A DNA stretch of 64,000 bases from Liolophura sinensis (GCF_032854445.1 NC_088295.1:16233385-16297384); one strand, 5' to 3'. Shown: positions 32,715-57,781, counted from the stretch's first letter. The notes: a model not told the origin generated them from the letters alone. Numbers and translations are program-made.

Positions 32715-34377
32715 GTATGTGTTGACATTCTAATAGAACAAATTCGCGTTTGTCAGCTGTGGCGGTAAATTACACACACAAAACTACACAGATTTTCTCA
32801 TTATTTCCGGTCTATCACATAATTTTAATTTTGAGGTGTACATTTGGGTTTACTTTTGTAGTCATTTAGATTACGTCTAATATGGTTAATGCTCATCTGG
32901 TTACACATTCAAGAAACAAACAATACGATTCGGCCTTGCCAGCTTTACATTTCTTGTTGTTTCACGCGTTCCACTTTGGTAACCATTTCGTGCATAGTAA
33001 AACGCATGGATTACGGGCCTTTCCCCTTCCCCGGATTTTCGAATCCACGTCATTCGTGCTGAACCACATAAGCCAAAGATGATTTTTGAAAGAGAAATAT
33101 ACACACATGAAACAAAAACAAATCCAGCAAATAAATAGAAGAAAAAGTAATGGAAATCTGGTCATGATATTAGTCATTGCGACAGACAATATTTTGTCAG
33201 AGGGATTACGTTACTCCCGACTTTCCAAGTATGCTGGAAAGTGTGAAGTTGATTGAATGAAAGGGGATGAAGAGAGGACATAGGCCAGATTCTTTCCTTT
33301 GTAGTTATACAGGACTACCTGGTATACAAGCAGATGTAGGCTTACATATAACTTGCCCAAAAGCATTCTAGAATAAAGTCATTATTTCAGCTCTTCCGCA
33401 AGAGGAATAAATTTGAATGAAGTTAATACTACTTTTTATTACAATAACTCACTGACAATTTTATTCTGTACTTTTCATTTCTTGTGCTTTGATAGCAGGG
33501 GTTGCAGTATTATTTTTTTTATGGTAACCTGCCAGATATGATAGGTAAATTTTCTTTTACCTGTCTAAAATTTCTTGGGTCGTACAAACTTGTTAACAAC
33601 TGTTGTCTTTTGGTCAGTATATGATAAAACGGTTGTTGATTTAGGCTAAATCCAAATATAGGGCTTACATTAGAAGACAAGAATTTATTATTTTGTGCTT
33701 TAATTATTGGCAGTGTGTAATATAAATCTGAAGTGTTTCTGTGTATATGTTGCTAGCCATTGTCATGATATTTTTTATGTCATTGCATTAGCTTCTTTCT
33801 TCACGAAATCATAGGTACATGTGTATGTCAGGAACAGGACCCTCGGTGAGACTTTAACACAGTAGACTGACGATTTGTGGGAAATTGGAATCAGACATTT
33901 GGGAGCAATATTAGGTAATTTTGTGCAATATAGAAGCAGAACTTGCAGAAAAGTAACGAAAAAGTCCATTTTTAACCCTTTTGTACATCATCTTCATGGC
34001 AAACTATCGAGAATGTCCCAAAGACAAATATCACAGTAGGCATTCTCCACGATTGTGGAGCTTTTGCTATAGTCTGAAGTGTCTCAAAACTATCTTTGGT
34101 GGCGAGCGTCGAATGGTTCGCTGTGGAGGTTTACTTTTGATTTTGATATGACTGTCTGCCTTAAATCTCGCGTGTACGCTAGCTTTCGGGAACTTAGGCA
34201 TACACACAAATTAACGGTACGTCCTGTTTTAATTTTAGAAGCGTATCATCTAATTGTTTTAAGTGTGTTTACGCCTGTACGCCTGTAGCACTGCTAGTGA
34301 TTAAATCAGTCACAGTACAGTGGTGGCAGTTTGGGTAGCTATAATTGGTATATATGTGTGCTCATAAAACACATGAA

Positions 34378-34470
34378 GTACAGAAGCACTGCAACATCAC
34401 AGAAGAAAATGACGTTTTGTTCAGCAATTAAGACTTCTGTGTAACTCGTCCTCAAATCTCCTATTGTATA
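34378..34470. repeat. Dispersed 100-bp repeat, copy 2
   Basis: See 31360-31470. Shared words include CAACATCACAGAAGAAAA and CTGTGTAACTCGTCCTC. Confidence 0.5.
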
Positions 34471-34471
34471 G

Positions 34472-34918
34472 GAGGGTAGCCCATCGAAATGTGCTGGACT
34501 TACATGGTACATACACCCCGTCTCTTCAGCATATCTAATCCAGCAGGAAAATTTCACAAATCTTTATACATGTAACTTTGGTTCAAGAAGCTATCCTCAT
34601 TTAAATGATGTCAAAACGCACATCAGTAAACCCTTCTTGAAAGATACATTGTTGACAACAAAATCCAAAGACTATAGTTCCTGTATTCTTGGAAGCCCAA
34701 AAACAGAAATTCAGATTAATTCGCAGAGGAAAAGACTGGTTGAACAAATTTTCAAACAGACAGCAGGTACCTTGCCTGAACTTGGGGGAAGTTCAAACTC
34801 AAAATATGGCACACGTTCGTGTAACGAGTTGATTTCAAAAGTTCGAAAAGCTGATGCTGACTTTCCTAATTTGACAAGAAATGCCCTTTTAGGCCTAAAT
34901 AGGCCAGAAAATGACTGA
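34472..34918 (+). other. Open frame of 148 codons, unrecognised
   Basis: Open from 34472 to TGA 34916-34918 within the presumed first PSD intron. The later part has coding-like composition (KTEIQINSQRKRLVEQIFKQ, NELISKVRKADADFPNLTRN). No domain is recognised. The first part overlaps a dispersed repeat. It may be a piece of an old retroelement or an unannotated exon; a chance frame is also possible. Confidence 0.25.
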
Positions 34919-34949
34919 TATACCCGTTCAGCTTCGAAATTGCCCCGGG

Positions 34950-35203
34950 ACCTCCTTGGCTCAGTTGCTTAGTGCGCTAGTGCAGCGTAAGGAGCCTCTC
35001 ACCAATGCAGTCGTTGTGAATTCAATTTCAGCTCATGGTAGCTTCCTCTCCAGCCACACGGACGGTCTGTCAGCAACCTGCAGATGGTCGTGGTTTCCCC
35101 CGGGCTGTGGTTGGTTTCTATCCACCATAATGCTGGCCACAGTCGTATAAGTGAAATATACTTGAGTGGCCTAAAACACCAATCAAATAAAATAAGTAAA
35201 TCT
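34950..35203 (+). mobile_element. MetaSINE-type SINE, full length, older
   Basis: It has a head (CCTTGGCTCAGTTGCTTAGT), core (CAACCTGCAGATGGTCGTGG), 3' end (GTGAAATATACTTGAGTGGC) and an AAATAAAATAAG tail. It is more diverged than the copy at 31544, and no clear target-site duplication was found. Confidence 0.9.
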
Positions 35204-36083
35204 AAAGTGCCTTCTTCAGTACAGAATGTGTACAGGTACATGTATAAAGTTATTGGGAATGCAACAATGGGTGACAGAATAATTGACATGTTCAGTTGGT
35301 GAAGTGCCCGTGTGCCTTATTGACCCCTAAAGTTTAAAGACTTTCAAATGAATCATATTGCTTGACTGCGTTATTCATAATACAGCCAATTAAGAAAGTA
35401 TGATTAATTCCTTATCAGAAAACTTAAGCGTTGGCATCAAAAGTATTACTTTTTGTGCTTCTGATAGTCAAGGTATATATGCCAGACTTGGGCGAAATAC
35501 AATAATTTGTTTCCTGTTTCATTTGGATAGAGGCTTGACCAAGAGTTTAATGGATTGCCCTACTTTAAACCAAACGGTAAAATAAAATCTCAGAACCTGG
35601 ATATCTGTTTGATTTTTTGTTAAGACCCAGACTAAAGGGCTATTTTAAGACTGTACATTTACTGCGTAAATGTAGACTGGTAGTTTACACTTAAACATTT
35701 TTCGTACAAAAAGTTACTTGCTTACTTCCTGTTAACATAGGTATAAACAGACAGTTATTTAATGTGTAGACAGTGTATTTCCTTGGATTTTGATAATACA
35801 TGTACCTTTTCCGTGTACATCATATACATGTCAGACTGTCAGATTTATGTAATAAAATGTACATGTAGACACATTGTGGATCAAAGTATTATATCACAGC
35901 TAATATAATGTGGTTAGAGTGCAGTTTCCAGTGACAGCTAGATTGTGTGGTCGGAGCTCGTAAACTAAACTATCTCAACTTAATGACATTTAAGGCCATA
36001 CGTGCTGATCTGAGAAAATATTAAGTAGACATTTTGAATGGCAACTGTACATGTACATACCTGAAACTTGTTTATAATAAGCC
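35204..36083 (+). other. PSD intron 1 segment
   Basis: AT-rich, with a cluster of ACATGTAC/TACATGTA words at 35797-35870. No gene recognised. Confidence 0.4.
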
Positions 36084-36336
36084 TGTGTGGCCGAGCGGGG
36101 AGCAGCGCAATGACCCAGGTGCCTCTCGCCAAAGGGGTCGCTGTTAGTTCGAGTCCAGCTCATGGTGACTTCATCTCCGGCCATAATTGGGAAGATCTGC
36201 CAGCTACCTGCTCATAGTTGTGGGTTTCCCCCTGGCTCTGCCTGGTTTTCTCCCACCAGAATGTTGGCCGCAGCCATATAAGTGAAATACTCTTGAGTGC
36301 GACATAAGACACCAATCAAATAAATAAATAAATATA
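36084..36336 (+). mobile_element. MetaSINE-type SINE
   Basis: The head is GTGTGGCCGAGCGGGGAGCA and the B box GTTAGTTCGAGTCCAGC. It has the core and the 3' end ATACTCTTGAGTGCGACATA, with an AAATAAATAAATA tail. The A box (TGGCCGAGCGG) is the best preserved tRNA-like one among these SINEs. Confidence 0.9.
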
Positions 36337-38086
36337 ACAAACCGAATTACTTGTACATCATGTAAGCCAAGATCTGAGGCTCTTGCCTGCTCTTTGAGCT
36401 AATGCATGGATCTTGACAATCGCTTTGTCACCAAAGGTTGTCCATGTACAGGCTCATATCCAGTTTTGTGTTTTGTGAGTGAACAATTCTCAAATATAGC
36501 TATTTGAACTCTTAGTATTCTTCCTGGATTTTATTCATAATGTGACGATGGGAATAAGTCTTAAAAGGTTACGTTATGTGTGGATGAATTTATTTGTCCA
36601 TAGAAATTCCAAATGTTGATGTAACAAGCTCCTATATAAGTTAATACAGGATTAATTATTGCATTAATGAGTACTTGTTCTTGACTGGATACGGCACTAA
36701 TCAGACAGTATACTTCTTTACTCATGAACAGTGAGCCTCTGATTCGTACGATCAATCTGTATTGTGTGGAATTGCTCCAGTCTCTTCTGCTGTTGAAGCC
36801 ATGTTTGCCAAGCAGTGACTTTTTCAATCATTGTATAAACGCTTGATTGCATCACATGATCTTAGGCTTTTACAGGACAAAATGTTGAGTTTACCTGTGG
36901 TAATCTGCTAAGGAAAGCCGTTAAAGACTTCTCTGCCTGTCACTGAGTGTTGCATTGCATTAAAGAGGTTGATTTGTTGGTTTGTTGTTGTTGTGCAAAC
37001 AGAGCTCCATGTAACCTGTTTGCTGGGATTATGCAGCTCTGATTTGGCGACACAGATGGGCTGTACGCCAGGCCTAGGCCTCTGGGCTTGTCCTGATGAG
37101 ATTATTGTGGATACCCAGATGTGGGAGACTTGTTACCTTCAGGGATAGAGGGCAGGCTGTGGCAGGAGTGTTTCACGGAGGTTGTGGGGAGATGCGGAGG
37201 GGGTGGGGAGCTGTGTGTTTTGATGTGGCTGAATCAGTTGCAGGCTAGTGTGATGGGAGACAATTCCTGATGAGACTGATCCTATTGCTGTGATAATGGC
37301 TTGCTCTGCACCACTGATGTGTCCATTTCCATATTGATCTTGGAGAATTCACCTTGATACACGATAGACAGATAGACTTGTTGAACTGTGTGATCGTTCA
37401 TTTACCTTGTTAACAGTCTCCTGGTCTATTAATGTATCTGCATGTAGGTCGTGCTGTTTGGTAGATGGCGATAAACCATTGGATGTGCTCATGTTACATG
37501 CACTAATCACCACAGCCTGGTCAGTCCATTGAGAAGCAGAGCACCTTAATCTCTCACTCCTAACTGTTTTTATTTTGTTGCTGAGTAGTGAGAAAGATAT
37601 AGATAATATTTTTTTTGTGTGGTCATTGTTCTGGGCTACATGAACACAGTTGTTGCTACTTGATCATTTTGGCCCAGGTGTAGCAAATTTGTGGTGTATG
37701 TGTGGCGTAAAAAATGTTTTCTTGTAAAAATTGGTATGTATCACAAAAATATAATTACTTGGAGCCCTGTTGACAATGCCAACTTAATGACAATTCTGTA
37801 GTTGAGCTAGCGTTGTCTTGTGATGGATACTGATTAGCATGTAACTAAAAAAAAGGCACAAAATAATCTGTATCGGACATCTGACTTCCCAGATTCCTGC
37901 TACTTGTACTGTAACCTGAACCACATGTAAGCTCCTCTAGGAAACTAAAGTGGTATTCTTTTGACAGTGGAGGTAAACCTAATGCTTCACTTAATCAGAG
38001 TGAGATAATGGAATAAACACCGTGTTTTCTTTTACATTTGTATTAATGTATATCCTAGGTTAAGGCCAGAAGAAGACCTATAGTTA
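36337..38086 (+). other. PSD intron 1 segment
   Basis: No gene recognised. There is a G-rich stretch on the plus strand at about 37140-37220. Confidence 0.4.
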
Positions 38087-38097
38087 CATGTACCTGT

Positions 38098-38298
38098 GCG
38101 GTCGCTGTGAGTTCAAGTCAAGCTCATGTTGGCTTCCTCTCCGGCCGTAAGTGGGAAGGTCTGTCAGCAACCTGCGGATGATCGTGGGTTTCGCCCGGGC
38201 TCTGCTCGGTTTCCTCCCACCATAATGCTAGCCGCCGTCATATAAGTGAAATATTCTTGAGTACGGCGTAAAACACCAATCAAATAAATAAATAAATG
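38098..38298 (+). mobile_element. 5'-truncated MetaSINE-type SINE with target-site duplication
   Basis: Starts at GCGGTCGCTGTGAGTTCAAG (B-box area) and ends in AAATAAATAAATG. CATGTACCTGT flanks it at 38087-38097 and 38299-38309. 5' truncation with an intact duplication is typical of LINE-driven insertion. Confidence 0.92.
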
Positions 38299-38732
38299 CA
38301 TGTACCTGTTATATTTACACCAAGGGATGTCTTTTACTTGATGGATGTAATGTAACATGCTAAACCATGCTACATCAGATATATTTATTGGTATTGATTT
38401 AATTTGCAGCTCCACAACCATCTCCATTGCATTTGATTGCTTCAGTCAGTTGACTGGTCAAGTAATCATATTACAGTGACAGTTTTTCTGTCTTTCCTGT
38501 TATCACATTTACAATCATGAAGTGCCATCCAGTATAATACACCTGCCTCAGTAAAACATTGATTGGGATTTGCCACTTCTCGACAGTTACATCTTGAGCC
38601 CATAAATCTCATTCTACATGTACCCTACAAAGTGCAAGTATTGTTTATTTGGTAATCTTTTGGATAGCTGTGCTTTTAACGTGTTTATATATCTTGTCCC
38701 CTGTCTCATTTGTTTGATGTTGTGTTTTGTAG

Positions 38733-49848
<11,116 letters not shown>

Positions 49849-49949
49849 GTACTGGACACCCTCTGCCCCATCAGTATCTCCTTTATAACAGCATCTGTAA
49901 CAGCTAACTTAATTATTACCCTCTCATTATGACAGACTCTATAATATAT

Positions 49950-49955
49950 AATAAA
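49950..49955 (+). promoter_or_regulatory. PSD: PSD proximal poly(A) signal
   Basis: AATAAA about 100 bp after the main PSD stop, followed by GT-rich sequence (GGTGGCAGGTGGTTGGGGTG). It would give a short 3' UTR. Confidence 0.5.
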
Positions 49956-49959
49956 GGTG

Positions 49960-52900
49960 GCAGGTGGTTGGGGTGGTCATACAGGTATTCTCAAGGTCAT
50001 GCTGGGTGCAGGCTTCATCTCATTGCTGGTACAGGGGGTCATTGTTCATCCCATATTATCTGGTAACATCTCATTAATTTGTGTGATGAGCGGATTGGGG
50101 AATCCCTTCTCCTGATTACATGAGGTTCCATTTCGAGATTTTTATGCTCATGCGTGCCACAGACAGGGGATTCTCATTCAGAGTCAGTTTACTTTTAAAA
50201 GAATTGGACTTCTTGGTAATTGTGAATTCATGTGTGGAATGGCAACTGATGTTAAGGTTGCCTTGGGGAAACCCCTGTCACTGGTATGGTTTTGTGGAGG
50301 GTTTGCTGGGGAAATCCCAAATGTTGGTGGCAGATCATTCTTGTGATGCAATCACCCATGTTTCACTCTTTCAAAGTGGCCTTCTCGGGCATGTAAGTAC
50401 ATGTAGAATTAGATTATTTTTTTAGTAACTATTAATTAGACTTTCTCAGATAGCAGAAGAAAAAGTAGAAAAGCAAACATGTACACTATATTGTATTTAT
50501 GACACTATGGCTGTAAAATCTTGTCATGGGCTAAGTGCGTTTCAGGACTCCTTGTCTCTTACAACTTTTATAAGGCCTATATTATGTGGCATAATATAAT
50601 AGCCAGTCTGTGATTCTCCTCCATTTTATGAAGTCCCTTCTTACAGGCAGATCTGTCAACAACTTCTATCCAATAGGTCGAAAACAGAGCCCTTTTCCCC
50701 CGAAATGTCCGACAAGATGATGGTATGCAATCAGTTTTCGTATTGAGAATGTGTGTGAGTGTGGCTGTAGTCCAACTTATGTTGTCAGTACATATATAGT
50801 AGAATAATCTGAGGAACTCTGTACCTTTGTGTAATTATGTTTTCAGCACTGTATTAGGTACTTGCAGAAGCCCTTTGTTTGGCTGAAAAACCACTGTTGT
50901 CCAATTAGATAGTTTGTTGTGTCCCTCTTCCTGTCAGCTGTGACAGATGGTAGTGTGTCTAATCTGCCCAGTGTGTTAAGACAGCCACCGACAGTGTGCT
51001 GTGCTAAACTTTGGTGTGACACTGACCTCCTAAGTGTGTAGCATGTTATAGGCTTGTGTACACAGGGATGCGAAGCAGGGAGGACCCCGGAGTGATTCCA
51101 TAGTCCTGCAGATTCGACTCCAGGAAGATAAGACAACCATCCATGTTCTACTTATTGGAGTTCATGACTAAAGGCTGAAGAAACAAACTGTAGGAGAACA
51201 GTATTTCTGATTTTTCTATTACTTTGCCAATGATTTAGGGCACTTTTGGCATTATCCCAAGCCATAAACACATACCACATGTACTGGAAGGTTTTGATGT
51301 GAGCTAAATGGGGTCAGGAGGTGAAAGAGCATGTATGTGTATTTATGGAGGTGGATGTTACTGTAAATAGTACAATCCATGTATGTAGAAACATTACTTT
51401 TCTGATTATGATTGTGTTTTCATCTTTCACCATCAAAATTACACGCCAATGGTGACATTATGTTATATTATATTGTATATGTACAAAACCCTGTGGCATG
51501 ACACAGAATGTAGCCCTGCAGGATGGAAATTCTTGCTGCAGAAAACTTTCAGAGGTAGGCCTACATGTACTTAAACCAGTACAGGAACCATTTAGTGCTG
51601 ATTCAACAGTTCAGTTGGTTGAAAGAAAAAACTCTCAGATCAGTTTTACTGGAAATGGAAGATCTTTACCTTTTTTGATTTTATGCGACTTTTTGCTAAG
51701 AAACTTCATCCCCCAAATCTACCAAATCCAGCATAATATGCAACTTTCTGGGTAGCCATATTGTGAACCTATAATCAGGTCTGTGTGGTTCATTGGCCAA
51801 TGAGAAGACAAAATTATGTGATATTTATTATCTTTGGACATAGCTCTGTTTCTAACTAGTTCTTTCACCCAGACAGGATAGCCACCCAAGTGTTTGTATT
51901 TATAGTGTGTGTGGCTTGCAAAAAAAAAAACAGTTAAAACATGACTGTGATCAACAGAAACATTTTGAATATGGATTTTTTAAGTCAACATCAGTTTAGA
52001 GTTGTCTTTATTATTAATGGGAAAAGTTCATGACAAATTTTCAAGTGTGTTTCTGGATGGTTGGAATTTTATGTTGTCATATACATGTATGTAGAAGATA
52101 TATTGCTAGGAAACTATCATAGCTGGTCAAGATTTGTGTACTAGGTATTTTGTCTGCAACTTCATGGCCCATGCTTGTTATAGAGATCGTTTGAATCTTC
52201 CAAACTAGTTTGTCCAGATTTTAAAAACATGAAGCATGTCAAAAGCTGGGAAAAGGTGTGAATTCATGAAAGGTATGTTCTTCCAGTCTTGCTACTACAT
52301 TTATTTAATTTTTTTAGGGGGTAATTTTCGAAATTTACGTGTTAATACTTTCTCATGCCTTATTAAGAATCTTGTGAAAACATTGCTTTGAGAGTCACAC
52401 CCATGCTTTAGTGTATCCGATTGGATTTTGTGAAATGTACATACATGTGCAAATCATTCATCCCCTGAGATCAGTCATTCTGTCCAATATGGAGAATTAA
52501 AGCCTCATCGTATTGGAGGTCACCTTATGGATTTGAGCTTTGTTTGGATGATGAAATTGATATCACCTGGTCCCTGCTGCTCATTTCAGTCATGAACATC
52601 TACAACCAATACAACATGCCACATGGTGATGCCACATAACACTTGCTTTATTTACCATTTCTCCTCAAGTGGGTTTGGTTTAGTTTACACAGCCATGATC
52701 ACCTTTATCTTTGTTTAATGGGTTTGGAATGATTAAAATATTTCAAAGAGTGATGTTCGCTATTATCTTGTCTGCCACAGTGTGTTGCAGTTTGATGTCT
52801 GCTTGTCTTGCTAGACAACTGATGTTGTTTTTTGCAGCCCTGTCTAATCTACCTTGTTAAACTTTTCTGTCTCTTTGACTCGCTACTTATCAATTGTTAA

Positions 52901-55900
52901 CTACAGCGTTGTATAACTCATGGTATTACATTTTGATATCAGTAAGACCTGCTACACGTAGATATCAGGTACTTACACAGATCTGTTCCTGTTGTTAAAC
53001 ATCAAATATATAACAACACATAGCTATAAATGGAATTGATTGGTCAAGGAAAAGACTTCTGCCTTCGGATTACCACAAATTTATGCCATCAGCAAACGCT
53101 CCATATATGTATTGTGAGAAGTTAGTAATCTTAAAATTTGGGCAAAATTTCGACAGTCAATTTAAAATTCTGAAATCTGAATGGTTACTCCCGAAAGTTA
53201 TAGTCCATAGAAAATGGTCTTACTCAATTGTGTCTGCAGCATATGATTAAATAGAAAGTAGTGGACTATGAATTTGTCCTGATTGCACAGATTAAAGGAT
53301 CATAAGGTTCTAAGGTTTTGAGCACATAATGGCAAATACTGGCACTGAAAATTTCTGGAGTTGTTTTTTGTTTCTCTTTTTGAAGGGCATCTGCTCTACA
53401 ATATCACCATTGGTAATCTTGTAATCATGTGTGGTAATTGTCAAAGAAATGATTAAAGAAGTGAGAAAAGGTCTTTATATGATGTAAATACCTTGTTTGT
53501 ACAATATTTTACTTGTTTTTCGACCTAGCCTACATGTATGTACATGTATGCAGTTTAGTGTTATTTTATTATGTAGAAATTATTTTTCTCATGTGAATGT
53601 AAAATGTAACTGAAATATGGAAATTCTATAGATTGACAACTTGCAGAATTTTGATGGTGGCATTTTGAATATGTACTGTGTACACATTAAGTTGATTATT
53701 TGAATTTTTATATGAATATATTTTTGGCAGAACAGCTAATCTAGTTACACACTATTAACAAGTTGTAAATTGGACGGTGTATGGATGTACTGTGAGGCCA
53801 ATGCATATCTTTCTTTAATGCCACCAATTTGCCTAACCACTAGATGCATATTTGTTACCCTCACTTTGCTTGTGTAAAGTTTACAAACGTACTGGGGTAG
53901 TATCACCCCTCCCTCTGTACAGTTATGCCTACATGCACATGTACATTGTTGAAAGGATTACATTACAGTTGACTAGAGATGGATAATAGTCTGATATTGA
54001 TCATTGCTATTAGTTGCACTACCTGCCCTACCTGCTGTGTCTGATCATTGGCATGAACTACTTGTACTTGAACAGATCTCTTCACAAACTATTTGTACGT
54101 TTACATGTCAATAAAGTATAAATTCCACTTCTGAAGGCCTTCTTTCATAACTACAAGCATCGGCATGCAAAGTCCTTCCCTTGGTATTTTGTGAATGGTT
54201 GTCACTGAACATGCTTGTTGTCAGTTATTATGTCCATTTGGCTTACATTTTTTCTGTTATTTTTTGTTTTATTTAAATCTATATTATTGTTTTACTTATT
54301 TGGATGTTCAGCAAGAAAGTCTGTTTTCCATATGGCTGTTGCTGTGTTGTGGCGTTAAGTAGTTTGCATGTATTGCCAGCCTTTATAATGTTCTCCCATG
54401 GTGCTGACGACTGTACTGAGTCATTGTCATTTTGTACAGGAGACAATGTGATAACTGACAATGTCAGCAATATTTTTCGTTGTAAAACATATGCATGTAC
54501 ATGTGGCTAGATGTAGATTGAACTGACACATTCAGTTGATTCAGTTTCTCCATCGTCCATCGTTTTTTTTTTGGTTTTATTTATTTTTTTTTTCTATACA
54601 TCTCTTATTGGTTAAATTAATGAACAAATCATTGATAAGCTGGGGTAATGTTATTTTTCTAATTATGATGTGTTTTGTATTTTTGACGCATACTGATCCA
54701 GAAATTTGTCCTTTCACAGTTCACAGTTGAAGCTTTATTAGGATGCATGTAGTTAATGGTCAGAAAATGTTGGTTCGCCAATTGTATGAAACTGCAGGAA
54801 AATCTGTCATTTTTTTGGTATATTTTTTAATGGTTTTAGCTTCATTGTATACATCTAATACAGTGTTAGTTGATCTGATAATGAGGCATTTTTTGTAGGT
54901 ATTTATGTATTTGATTTTAGCATTATTTCAAACAAAGTTATATTCATATATCATTTACAATGGAGTACGCAAACACATGCAGGCTGTATGCCCGTTTCTA
55001 TTCATCTATTTATTTTGCTACTCCCAATTTGATTTTAGAGCCCCTCTGGCAGTAGAAATCATGTGGGTGGACCTGGAAGCTTTGGGCTGTGCTGTGGAAG
55101 TGTGAGCACAGATAACTGAACAGCCAGAACAACGTGTAACATTGGGTAACTTCAAAATGGCATGGAGAGAAGCTTTGCATCTGACCGATAGCTGGCAGAT
55201 TGCATGGCAAATCCCTCATAACTCTGGTGTTGCTGCCAGTGGAGCCCAAACAGAATCTAACCCAGTTTCATCTGAATTCAGTGGCTAATTCACCTGTACT
55301 GAAGCTTTACTATGTACTTCTTACTAGCTTACTAGCTGATCTTTACCACAGATCAGGTCCGAATGCAAGTGGTTGAATTTTCAATGTTGTGATGTCGGAG
55401 AATGTTGAGAACTGCTCTGTGTTTGAACTGATTGCATCCCCATCACTTGAGTGTTTCTTTTCATTTGGCAGCATGTTCATATTTTACATTTTCATTTTAT
55501 TGTTTTTACGGTATTATTGTAGTCTGCTCAAAGCTCTTCTTGTCTGCTTTGTAGATAGTTGTTTCAACCATGTATATCTTGAGTAGAGATTTACCTTTGG
55601 CTCTACCATTTTTTGTCTGACCAGTTCTTGTGATGCCCTGTGGAAGATGCCAAACCTTGTTTTGCTCACTTTTGTTTCTTTTTTAAGCGTGCTAACTGTT
55701 TCTTATGCATGCTACTAATTTCTGTAAATAATTGTTTTTGTTTTCTTTGCTTTTTCTTCAATACTTTTTTTAGCCACTAACTTTCCCAAAGAATTTATGT
55801 AGCATGGTACAGTTTATTTTGCATGATAACTTGTAGTCATTTGTATGGCCAATACTTGTGGTTTTAAAGTTTACTGTTGTTGTGATTTTGTCAGCTCTAG

Positions 55901-56510
55901 GGCTTTGTGTTCACAGGAGGGAGAGAGCTCAGGCGATGCTAGTCATTCTGTTATTACATATAGTATTTGTATAGTGCTTGTTTGCTCTACTCAAGGGCAG
56001 ATCATGTTTTATCACTGCATGTATGGAATTCGTAGATGAAACTCAACAGTGCCAAATCCATGGGGAATGTTTGTTCACTTGGAAAGGTTACACACAATTA
56101 CACTTTGTCAGTAAAACCAAATTTTCTGAAAGGAAGGTTCTCAATCTACCTGAAGGTGGTGTTCAGTCCAACAAATTTGATCAGCAGGATTCCAGATCTT
56201 GGTTGAATTACCATAAAGACCTTCAAAGCCATGTTTGCTAAAGGTAGATTCATGAAAGCAGCTCTCATTTCTGTCTTTTTATACAGCTTATGCTCTTAAG
56301 CATATCCTAGAAAGTAGAATGTAAAAATGTATATTGAAAGAGCCGTCCCAAGCAGTGCTTGTTAGAGGTTATTGTGGAGTGCAGATGATGTGATTGATTG
56401 TTTATATAATTGTTTAAATTTTGAGGAGGACCACCCCGCTCCCACGCACCTCCCCTTTGTCGTTTAGTGCGTACAATGTCTGTTGTACTCTTTAGCCTCC
56501 AAATTCATTG
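49960..56510 (+). other. Long T-rich non-coding stretch (distal 3' UTR or intron)
   Basis: 6.5 kb with no coding exon or clear SINE. Further AATAAA signals lie at 54110-54115 and 57266-57271. Single-strand composition (T-rich on plus) agrees with transcribed sense sequence, either a long PSD 3' UTR or the intron before the exon at 57685. Confidence 0.4.
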
Positions 56511-56752
56511 CAGCCTATGCTCCTTTCATTGCACTGCAGCCGTTGCTCCTTTCATTGCACTGCAGCCTTTGCTCCTTTCATTGCACTGCAGCCTTTGCTC
56601 CTTTTATTGCACTGCAGCCTTTGCTCCTTTCATTGCACTGCAGCCTTTGCTCCTTTCATTGCACTGCAGCCTTTGCTCCTTTTATTGCACTGCAGCCTTT
56701 GCTCCTTTCATTGCACTGCAGCCTTTGCTCCTTTCATTGCATTGCAATTTAA
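56511..56752 (+). repeat. 26-bp minisatellite, 9 copies, with trimeric higher order
   Basis: TCCTTTCATTGCACTGCAGC recurs every 26 bp from 56521. Copies 4 and 7 have TTTTATT instead of TTTCATT, so the pattern is C C C T C C T C C, a three-unit (78-bp) higher-order repeat. All three plus-strand frames are open across it because no stop occurs in the unit. Confidence 0.96.
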
Positions 56753-57265
56753 TTTTGCAGTTCAGTATCTGTCTGAAAGTTAATGGCGTTTTGAACCAAT
56801 AATCATTCTTTCATTTCTAAGAGACTGGCTTTGAAATGAAACATTTAGTCATTGTGACTCCAGAAAATCTTTATGCTTCCAAGTAAACAGTAGTGCTCTT
56901 TCAGTTACTCATCAATATAAAGCTGCCATTTGCCCTAGTGTTCGCATGTCCAGAACTTGCTCTAGGTTTTCTTTGCATGATATTTATCTAGTTCAGTGTG
57001 CTTGTGTAGTCTTGTCCAAATCATATCAGTACTTTGTCTAATTTGCTATGTAATTATCCAACGAGTTTGTCAGAAGTGCAATCTCAGAATCCTATTGTGG
57101 TGTATTTGCCTGTGCTCCGAGAGTGCTGGAAACCAATGATGGACACATGCACCCAACCTCATTCAGTATGTGAATATCAAATATGTGGTGGGACAACTAT
57201 AGCTCTTGTCACTGACTTTGAGATATGTGTTTAAACAGATTTTTACCCACAATTTGAAACATTTA

Positions 57266-57271
57266 AATAAA
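57266..57271 (+). promoter_or_regulatory. Distal poly(A) signal
   Basis: AATAAA followed at once by GTGTGTTGG, a GU-rich element. It could end a long PSD transcript before the candidate exon at 57685. Confidence 0.4.
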
Positions 57272-57684
57272 GTGTGTTGGAATTACAAACTGGTTTCGTT
57301 GGCCTTGAATTATTGCTTCCCTAATTTCTTGCTTAAGAGTGATTAACCAATATGAAGGCGATTAACCAAGATACAGGGGATTAACCTTGGAAGTGAAGTA
57401 CTCTGAACCATAACTATGGACAAATAGTAGAGGAAGGCTTGGTATTGACAAGGCTCGATTTTCACCATGATCAGTGTAGAACGACCTACAGAATGGTACA
57501 GGGCTGACACACTGCCTCTCTCCCTCCTTTTTACTCTCCAGTAATTTTGCCAATGTATCCTCTTTTCATTTCTTACTCTAAGGTTTTCTGTGGTGAAGAA
57601 TTTTGTTTTTGTTTTGTTGTTTTATTGATTTCTCTCTTTCTCTTTGTGTTTTTAATTTAAATCTCTTTCCTTTCTTTCTTAAAG

Positions 57685-57781
57685 GGCGGGCAGTGAGCCA
57701 GTGCTGTCCCATTCTCAGCTTGTAGAAGACCCAATTTTCAAGTTGCATATCAACGAAGAAACCGTCACCACTCATTTATAG
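57685..57781 (+). CDS. PSD: Candidate alternative last exon of PSD
   Basis: Preceded by a long pyrimidine tract (57600-57680) ending CTTAAAG. Joined in phase to the internal donor after 49790, it reads SDR-AGSEPVLSHSQLVEDPI, then FKLHINEETVTTHL and TAG. The last four residues TTHL fit a class I PDZ ligand (S/T-x-hydrophobic). The donor GTACAG is only moderate, and I know of no matching vertebrate tail. It is an inferred exon. Confidence 0.45.

Noticed and set aside
56467-56802. 111-aa protein over the 26-bp array
   Set aside because: The frame is open in all three sense frames purely because the unit lacks stops; no coding evidence.
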